Assembly: GCA_009746045.1 (NCBI GenBank) | Contig: RPFO01000213.1 | Coordinates: forward strand, 7,812,478 to 7,876,477 | From: Mesostigma viride | Taxonomy: Eukaryota > Streptophyta > Mesostigmatophyceae > Mesostigmatales > Mesostigmataceae | Direction: 5' to 3' | DNA: 64,000 nucleotides | Made by a program: the position numbers and the translations under genes | Shown here: one piece after another, positions 56,751 through 64,000 of the stretch | How positions within the stretch are numbered: the stretch's first letter is position 1 | Layout of the letters: the number at the start of each line of letters is the position of its first letter | Notes under the pieces: generated by a model | Databases searched by the model: none | The model's input: the letters and a program-made list of their open reading frames with translations, nothing else | What the model was told of the DNA's origin: nothing

Positions 56751-57190
56751 AGTAGTGTAGATTAGTCAGGCTTAGCTTAGCATGTGGCCCACGCGCATGT
56801 GCGCCCATAATGGCCCCCATGGATGATGCCTTCAGAATTTAGCCAAGCCCTGCCTATAATGGACCCCCATGGATGTTGCATTAAGAATTTAGCCATGCTA
56901 TGCCATGCAGAGAGATGCTCTCTGTTGAGAAGCCATGCCCTAGCTCTTGTATAGCCATTATGATCTTCCCCCACATGACATGCTCCCCCTTAGCAGGGCA
57001 TAGCGTGATAGATCATGAGGGTGCAGGTGCCCTGGTGCACCTAGAGCAAGGGTAGCTTACATTCCCACTCTTGCAGGAAGTATAGCCTAGAATGTATTAT
57101 AGGCCATATGCCCCTTCTCAGGGATATGTGCTACATTTACTCCCAACGGAGTTATGTTTCTAATTAATTGAATTAATTAATTAATTAATT
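56751..57190 (+). repeat. Dispersed repeat family, copy 1
   Basis: AGATTAGTCAGGCTTAGC, CGCATGTGCGCCCATAATGG, CTCAGGGATATGTGCTACAT, then ACTCCCAACGGAG and a TTAA tail. Copies also lie at 58094-58612 (+), 57190-57430 (-), 59310-59770 (-), 31926-32475 (-) and 41180-41345 (+). The LINE target AATATATATACC lies at its 5' edge. Confidence 0.8.
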
Positions 57191-57430
57191 AATATCCCTG
57201 AGAAGGGGCATATGGCTTTTAATACATTCTAGGCTACTTCATGCAAGGGTGGGAATGTAAGCTACCCTTGCTCTAGGTGCACCAGGGCACCTGCACCCTC
57301 ACTGATCTATCACGCTATGCCCAGCTAAGGGGGAGCATGTCATGTGGGGGAAGATCATCATGGCTATACAAGAGCTAGGCCGCATGGCTTCTCAGCAGAG
57401 AGTGACTCCCTGCATGGGCACTGCATAGTA
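57190..57430 (-). repeat. Dispersed repeat family, inverted copy 2
   Basis: It joins copy 1 tail to tail through the TTAA run at about 57165-57190, making a palindrome with arms near 230 bp. Confidence 0.75.
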
Positions 57431-57596
57431 AAATAAAGCTAGGCATCATCTGCTTCCAGTTGCTATCTAACATCTTTAGCACATTAACTAGCCAGCTAGC
57501 TCTCATGCCAAACAATCTTGTAAAGGTGCATGGGCATTTTTTTATGTGAACATTGTTCATCACCACCTCAGACTAGGGAATATATATACCAGTAGT

Positions 57597-58075
57597 TGGC
57601 TCTTAGCCACGTGGCTGGGGCCTCCCTCACGGCAGGTTACACGGCGGACCGGGCGGGAGCGGGCCAAGCTCCTGGCCTACGGCGACGTCGGGCACCATCG
57701 TGTGGTGCCCTTTGTCCTGGAGGAGTTTGGGGCCATGGGGCCCCTGACCTCCGCCTTCTTCAAGGAGTGTTGCCGGCTCCGGGAGGACCGGCTGGACCTG
57801 GAGGGCCAGCGGGCCCCATGGTCGGCGCGGACCTGGACGTCATATTGGCGTCAGCGCTTGTCGGTGGCGCTGACTCGGGCCATGGCGGACATCATGCTCC
57901 GCCGTACGCGGGCTGATTTTGCGGTGCAGCAGGGCTATTAGGTTCCTCCCGTTAGGCGTTTCCATTGGTCTTATCGTAGTATAGAGCTTTGACATGGCTC
58001 TGTATATAGGTTTATAGCTGGGCGTTTGCTTTGGTTTGAGTGATTTCACTAGATGCTGTAAGTAATTATATTTTT
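57597..58075 (+). mobile_element. 5'-truncated copy of the endonuclease LINE at the same target
   Basis: It starts within the last 115 codons (ALSHVAGASLTAGYTADRAG) and is nearly identical to 56270-56738, with a one-base insertion near 57657. AATATATATACCAGTAGT is duplicated on both sides (57579-57596 and 58076-58093), an 18-bp target-site duplication. Confidence 0.92.
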
Positions 58076-58093
58076 AATATATATACCAGTAGT

Positions 58094-58612
58094 GTACTGA
58101 GATTAGTCAGGCTTAGCCTAGCATGTGGCCCACGCGCATGTACGTGCGCCCATAATGGCCCCCATGGATGTTGCCTTCAGAATTTAGCCAAGCCATGCCT
58201 ATAATGGGACCCCCATGGATGTTGCATTAAGAATTTAGCCATGCTATGCCTAGGCAGAGAGATGCTCTCTGTTGAGAAGCCATGCCCTAGCCCTTGTTGT
58301 ATAGCCATCGGGGTTAATGCTCCGTGACTCCCCAACGGGAGCAGAAGTCTAATTAATTAATTTTAATTAATTAATTAGTTGTATAGCCATGATGATCTTC
58401 CCCCCCATGGCATGCTCCCCCTTAGCTGCATGGGCACAGCGTGATAATAGACCATGAGGGTGCGGGTGCCCTGGTGCACCTAGAGCAAGGGTAGCTTACA
58501 TTCCCACCCTTGTACATGAAAGTATAGCGTAGGATGTACTTAAAAGCCATATGCCCCTTCTCAGGGATATGTGCTACATTTACTCCCAACGGAGTGATGT
58601 TCCTAATTAATT
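58094..58612 (+). repeat. Dispersed repeat family, copy 3, holding a small hairpin repeat
   Basis: It matches 56751-57160. At about 58313-58376 a short hairpin repeat (GGGGTTAATGCTCCGTGACTC, CCAACGGGAG, TTAA run) has been inserted, flanked by TTGTATAGCCAT. Confidence 0.8.
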
Positions 58613-58689
58613 GTTCATCACACCCTGGACTAACAATCCTAGTAGTGAAGCGTGGGCTATGCACGGCAGATGGAGGATGTGGCCATGGG

Positions 58690-59290
58690 CATTAAAAAAT
58701 TAAATTAAATTATAACATGCCTCCGTGGGGAGATCATGTAGCACATATTCCATGATGGATGGGGTGGAGGAAGCCGCGTGATCGAACTATCCTAACTCTA
58801 AGCTATCTAGAAAATCCTAACTACACTACTCATCAAAACGCCTCCTCCGCTGGGGGGGAGGGGGCTTGCCCACAGGGTCGGGCGTGTGCGCCTTGACAAT
58901 CTTCTTCCACCGCGTCTTGTCCTGCATGGCAGTCCAAAGACGGGAGAGAGAGTGGATGCGGTGCTCAAACTGGGCTGGGACCACTAGTTCGTCCAGCAAC
59001 ATCTGGATGTCAGTTCGTGACAGGGTTTCCCTACCCTTTTGGGAATGCCCTCGGGGCCAGGCCAGGTCAGAATGTGTCGCCCTGCATGGCTGGCCAAGCC
59101 GCTGGGGGCCGGCCAGGCCAAGGGTGGTGTCGACCTGGCTGGTGCGAGCAAGGTGTCCTACAAATGCTATCCTACGCTGCCTAATCTCGTCCGAAATACG
59201 AGGCATGCCATGATACAAAGATTCTGATGACGGACGCTCGGAAAACCCTACGTTAAGGACCTGTCGGAGCATCCTGTAAACCGTGCCGTC
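58690..59290 (-). mobile_element. RTE-like LINE 3' end, intact C-terminus
   Basis: The minus-strand frame to 58826 reads MLRQVLNVGFSERPSSESLY, PRISDEIRQRRIAFVGHLAR, DIQMLLDELVVPAQFEHRIH and RRRRFDE without interruption. It is a cleaner copy of the segment at 3640-4120. The 3' UTR has CTCCCCACGGAGGCATG and a (TTTAA)n tail near 58692. Confidence 0.85.
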
Positions 59291-59309
59291 TAGCCTAGCT
59301 GCCAGTTTG

Positions 59310-59770
59310 GGTGGGATTAATTAATTAATTAAAATCATAGCTCCGTTGGGAGCATATGTAACACATAGCCCTGAGAAAGGGGCATCTATGGGTTTGTAAT
59401 ACAATCAGGGCTACAACCTGCAGGTGGAGGATGTACAACTGTCACCTGCTCTGCATGGGTGCACAAGGTGCACCTGCACCGCCATAACTGATGGTTCATG
59501 CCTCCTTACCAAGCACAGGCACCCAGGGGGGGCTTGAGGAGAGGGCCTAGAAGGCCTGCATGACATATGGGGTGGAGGGTATGTGGCTAGGCTATAGCTG
59601 GTGTACACATGGCATCTCAGCAGAGAGTAACTCCCTGCATAGGCATCGCATGGCTAAATTCTTAATGCATCATCCATGGGAGGTCCCATTGTAGGCTGGG
59701 CGCGGCTAAATACTGAAAGCATCATCCATGGGGGCCATTATGGGCGCACATGCGCGTGGGCCACTTGCAA
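59310..59770 (-). repeat. Dispersed repeat family, copy 4
   Basis: Starts with the TTAA tail and CTCCGTTGGGAGCATATG, and ends near GCGCACATGCGCGTGGGCCAC. It contains diverged internal sequence not seen in copies 1 and 3. Confidence 0.7.
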
Positions 59771-60071
59771 AGGCTAAGGGTGGTCCCACGCGGAATGGGG
59801 TCATTTTTGGCGCATTTTGCAAGAAAAAAACGCTAGTTTCATTCGTCCGATATCTTTTTTTCGCGCGAATTTGGCGTCCGATCGCGTATTTTCGAGCTAA
59901 TTTGGTGTCATAATGCTTAATTCATGTCAATTTGAGCGTACATTCCACATCGAGAGGCTTGAAAGTTAGTAATTCATGTAAATTTTACGTGGAGAGACTC
60001 GACATCATCCTAACCTTTGTATTAACCATAGGACGAGCATTGCCAGCGCATGTCCAAGTGCTAACTTTCCC
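59771..60071. other. 3' flank of the terminal gene
   Basis: Non-repetitive sequence, presumably the 3' UTR and intergenic DNA of the minus-strand gene. Nothing else is recognised. Confidence 0.4.
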
Positions 60072-63000
60072 TCACACTTTCGAGGGCCTCTTCCGTAATT
60101 TCGCTTCCGCGATCTGCTGTTCCGTTTTCGAGTTCCTCCTCTTCTTATCGATCTCCTTTGCAGGCGCCCAGACTTCCACATCCTTCCAGCTCTTGCCATC
60201 CGTCAGCTTTACCACCTTCATCGCGTAGTCCAGCGGCATCCACCACAACTTGTTCTTCAACTTCCCTCCCTTCTCCCCCTCAGCGAAAAACTTAAATGCG
60301 ACGTCCCTCCACTTGGTGTCGTATCCAGACACCTGCCCATAAAGCATGACGTCTTCTAGCTTGGCATACATTGGCGTAGCCGTATCCTTGTTCCCTGCTT
60401 GCATAATGGCTGCAGTCCACCCATCACACCAAAAGGCCTCTGGTGCTCCGAACCCCATTTCCCCGTCCATAAGTCTCATTTCCAACGTGGGCTTGTCATC
60501 ATCCTCATCGCCCGCCTGACTGTCTTCCGCCCCCTTAGGCTCCTCCCGTCCGGAAGTGTCAGCATGTACAGCCGCTGGTCCGAAGCCCACCGCCACATTA
60601 GCCAAGCGAAGTAACTGCTCCACATCCTCATTACCTGCGAGCAAACCGATCATGCCATCAACGCATGACTAAAATCGAGTTAGTAGAAATCGGACTGCCA
60701 ACCGTAAAAAATCAAAACACTCTACATACCAGAATTCACTCGCAGATTTTTTCTTACCCTTTTTGGCCTTTTCCTTCGACCTCTGCTCGCAGGTAGACCC
60801 CGTCTGGGGGTGGGGGGCAGGCGCCGGGGCGGGTTTGGCGGGCTCGGCAACCTTGGCAGTCTTCGCGGTCTTGGGTAACTTCTTGGAAGCAACGCGCTCC
60901 TTTCCCCCGTCCTCCTCCTCTCCGCCGCCATCCTCCTCCTCCTTCTCCTCCTCATCGTCCGAATCTGAAAGCACAACTGCTTTTCGACGCCGTTTCTGAG
61001 GCAGGGCAGGCTTGGCAGGCTTCCCCACCTTGGCCGATTTCTTGGAAGCAACGTGCTCCGCAGCCTTCCCACCCTTGCGGATTTCTTGGTAGCAACGTGC
61101 TCCTCCTCCTCCTCCTCCTCCTCCTCCTCCTCCTCCTCCTCCTCCCCTCCTCCTCCTCAGCATCGTCGTCCTCCTCCTCCTCCTCCTCCTCAGCATCGTC
61201 GTCCGAATCAGCCACTGCCACAACTTGCTTACGAAGCTGCTTCTTCGGTACCTGAGAAATGGCCAGAGTCGGCGGGGGAACCCGAAGCTGCTTCTTCGGT
61301 ACCTGAGAACTGGGCAGAGGCGCCGGGGTGGGCAGAGTCGGCAAGGGAACCCGAAGCTGCTTCTTCGGAACCTGAAAAACGGGCTGCGACGCGGCAGGCT
61401 TGGAAGGCCCACCTCCATCATCCTCAACAAGTGACACGACTGCCCGTCGAGTCACTTGAGAAGCGGGCTTCTTCGCCGCAGGCGGATCCGAATCACCTTC
61501 AGGCCCCGTCATCTGTTCGGCCTGCTGCGTTCTCACCTCGACGGGGGTCTCTCCGCGGTTAGACCCTCCTGCCGGACCTCCATCCCCTCCATCCCCTCCC
61601 TCCAACAACTGTTGGTCATCCCTCTCCACCACGGCGGACAATCCCCCAGCTTCGTGGGAAGCTTTTCGCTTCTTCGCCCTTCCGAGCCTAGGCCCCCCAT
61701 CACCTTCCCCCTGTTCAAGCCGCTCCCACAATTCACTCCCTTTCCCGATCCTTTCCACTATCTCTTGAAACCCCTTAATCTCCGGCTCGGTACCAAACAC
61801 GATCACCATCGGTTCGAACCTGGAGAAAAACTCTTGGGCGCAAGCCTTCAGCACATGATCGTAGATCCCGCCCTGTTCGGGAATGTCCGAGGCTGTCGGG
61901 CAAGGACCGAACTTCCACCACCCTCTCTGAAAGTTACTCCACTTTTCACCCCAAATGTTCGCCAAGTTCAGCAGGCTCAGGCACGGAAGGGACCTGCCCA
62001 AGGGAAAGGGGCGGGCTGAAGCTGAGGCAACCTCGCCTGCCACCTGCTTGACGAGCGACTTGTCATCATCATCACCGTCTAGTTCCTGACAGCAAAACCA
62101 GACCCGGCGACGGCCCCAGTCCACACTCTGCCACTCATACTTCACGTCCCACTCCTCCTCCTCCTTCGCCTCCGTCTCCTTCCCCTTCCCCTTCCCCTTC
62201 CCCTTCTCCAGCCCCTTCACCGGCCCCTTCATCGCCGCCTCCTTCACCCCCCTTCGAGTAATCCAACTTTTGGAGCGTACTTCCTGAACGCTTCCGGAGC
62301 CAAAAGTGCCAAACCCACCGTCTTGTCCTCGCTCTCTTTTAGCAGAATCTCCTGAAAGTCGATCTTGCCATTACTGAGATCCTTTCTCGGAATCCTCAGA
62401 TGTGCGGCGTGTTTTTTGGCTTTAAGAAGGTAGGCGATGTTCCTCGTTATGATGACGGCCACATCCCAAAATTCCCGGTATCTGGCCACAATCTCCTTCC
62501 TGCCGACCGGCCGAGCGAGAGGATGGAGATTGAAGACGAGTTCGAAAATATGAGACGCCACAAACTCCTTGCCATTTGCGTCCTTGCATCGCGCTTCCAG
62601 CGTCACATCCTCCTTGAATCTGGCGCAAATGGTCAGCCGCAGGCACTCCAGCACATCCTTGGCGATCTCCACCAACTTGGTGAGCTTTTCCGGTCCAACC
62701 TGGCAGCTCATGATGCAATCGATCACGGCGTCCATCATAGGAAGGCTGGCCAAGTTCCTGAAAGAAGTCCAAGAGACCTTCTGGCCTTTCTTCTCCCCCT
62801 CTGCATTCGCGAATTTGCACCTTTGCATCATCACCTCCTCAGGCGCGGGTTTCGTTGAGGCAGGATCATCAGTCTGCTCCTGTGTCAGACGGAGAAACGT
62901 GTTGGCCAGCGTGCGACTGTAAGCGGAATGCACTGAAGCAATGCTGTGGGCCGGCTTTTTCTTTCCTTCTGCTTCCTCCTCGTGTACATCCACCGCTGCC

Positions 63001-64000
63001 GGCTCCACATTCCCTTCCCTTCCCCCCGCTTGCCGCATAGCCGGGAGGATGTACGTGAGCAGATTGGTATAGTGGCCATCCGCAATATAGTGGCCCTTCC
63101 CACGCGTGACTTTGCCGTATAGATATAGCTTGTTGTAGTTCCACACGTCAAGCAACGCCTGGCCCAGCGTACGATCCGCCACGGCTAAGTCCTCCGAATT
63201 CGCCCCCTTGGCGATGTCGAACAGCTTCTCCAGCTTGCCGGTCAGCACCGCCTGCGACATCAATTAACATCGAGCGAGCAACGACAAAACTCAGTCATAA
63301 AAGGCGAGGGGTATAGCTGCGGATAGACCCTAACAAAATTCGAAAAAGAAACGGCCGACAATACGCAACGAAAATTCCAAAAAAAAAAGGAGAGGGTCTA
63401 GCTGCAGCGAGACCCTCGCAAAAAACTTGAAGCGCACACAAAAAACAACCACGAAAATTCCGAGGGTCTACCCGCAGCTAGACCCTGCCAAAATAGATAG
63501 CTTACATCTTCTTTTGCCTTAGGTAGATTTCGCAGCTCACTCCACGACGGGAGCAGGTCGCCACCCTTGAGAAGAATGACGTTCGTACCCATGTAACCAC
63601 CACGGAATTTCCGCAACAGGTCCTGGAAGGCGTGCTCCGCCTCCTTAGGAGTATTTGCGAAATTGGACTCCGCCCCACCCTCGCACATCATTGCCCGAAC
63701 CTCTCCCCACCCGCCATCCGGCCCCCTGAGAAACGACTTTAACCCCTTAAAGTAGTGGTTCCCATCCACCACCGCGTACCGGAGAACCAGATACGGTACC
63801 GGTACCCGTTCCTCAAAAAATTTCGGATCGTAGGACTTCATCGCAGTATTGCACAGCAGGTTGAAAACATCCCGACTGCCCTCGATCTCCTGAGGCAAAA
63901 CTGCTTCCACCTCGTCCACCCTGGCGTAGGTACGCCACTCAAGTCCTCTCGCGAGGAAAGAGGTGGTGGACTCCGTGTTAAGCCACACGTCGACTTCAGT
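60072..64000 (-). CDS. Large multi-exon protein of unknown function, 5' end outside the window
   Basis: Inferred exons: from beyond 64000 to 63506 (donor GTAAGC), 63251 to 60758 (donor GTAAGA) and 60634 to 60072. Acceptors are CGCAG and CTCGCAG, with consistent phases. Exon 1 has LVLRYAVVDGNHYFKGLKSF and FRGGYMGTNVILLKGGDLLP. Exon 2 begins AVLTGKLEKLFDIAKGANSE and has a helical region (LTKLVEIAKDVLECLRLTIC, HIFELVFNLHPLARPV). A Lys-rich linker follows, then WGRRRVWFCCQELDGDDDD and four QVPKKQLR repeats, and an acidic/GGA-repeat region with AEHVASKKSAKVGKPAKP. Exon 3 has GAPEAFWCDGWTAAIMQAG and ends KLRKRPSKV. Two one-base frame changes (C6 run at 62247-62252, repeat near 61080) need sequence errors, short introns or decay. 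The acidic and basic low-complexity parts suggest a nuclear protein; this is inference. Confidence 0.6.
61097..61200. repeat. (CCT)n tracts
   Basis: Two interrupted runs of CCT (GGA on the coding strand) encode Glu-rich stretches in the putative frame. All three frames stay open here, so the true frame is hard to follow. Confidence 0.85.
63300..63490. repeat. Repeated hairpin motif in intron 1 of the terminal gene
   Basis: GAGGGTCTAGCTGCAGCGAG and ACCCTCG-like inverted arms occur three times (about 63307-63330, 63393-63418, 63464-63487), separated by AAAATTCCGA-like A-rich spacers. Confidence 0.7.

Overview
This is eukaryotic nuclear DNA, most likely from a green or streptophyte alga with a large repeat-rich genome. 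The evidence is GT-AG introns with matching phases, many non-LTR and LTR retrotransposons, DNA transposons with clean target-site duplications (TSDs), and long microsatellites. There is no operon-like gene packing. The species cannot be fixed from sequence alone. Most of the window is nested mobile DNA; only two stretches look like ordinary host genes.

Layout. 1.6-3.1 kb: short 5'-truncated LINE pieces at AT-rich targets. 3.5-7.6 kb: an RTE-like LINE on the minus strand, split between RT motifs by a 1.7-kb TTAA-flanked element. 7.9-9.9 kb: an L1-ORF1-like gene with an inverted partial copy of itself. 10.17-16.22 kb: a 6.0-kb TTAA-flanked element holding a PHD finger, inserted in the hairpin loop of a small repeat. 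16.3-17.9 kb: LINE and SINE-like debris. 18.6-20.1 kb: a three-exon gene for an invertebrate-type (destabilase) lysozyme-like protein. 20.5-22.8 kb: a hAT-type element loaded with three LINE insertions. 23.2-29.4 kb: a Copia-like LTR retrotransposon with near-identical LTRs and an unusual domain order. 29.4-31.4 kb: a piggyBac-like TTAA element. 34.3-56.7 kb: a complete LINE with a restriction-like endonuclease, split twice by CACTA-like transposons of 10.4 kb and 5.6 kb. 56.7-59.8 kb: dispersed repeats and a second copy of that LINE at the same target sequence. 60.1-64.0 kb: a multi-exon gene of unknown function on the minus strand, running off the window.

How the parts fit. The insertion order can be read from the nesting. 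Removing each CACTA-like element and one 2-bp TSD rejoins the LINE reverse transcriptase in frame. Removing the 1.7-kb TTAA element rejoins the RTE-like reverse transcriptase. Several unrelated retro-families share one 3' ending, a CTCCC-AAC-GGGAG hairpin followed by a (TTAA)n or (TTTAA)n tail. This suggests small elements borrow a LINE's reverse transcriptase through a common 3' signal. The large LINE carries its own tandem 5' monomers and combines PHD, RING and C2H2 fingers with RT and endonuclease domains.
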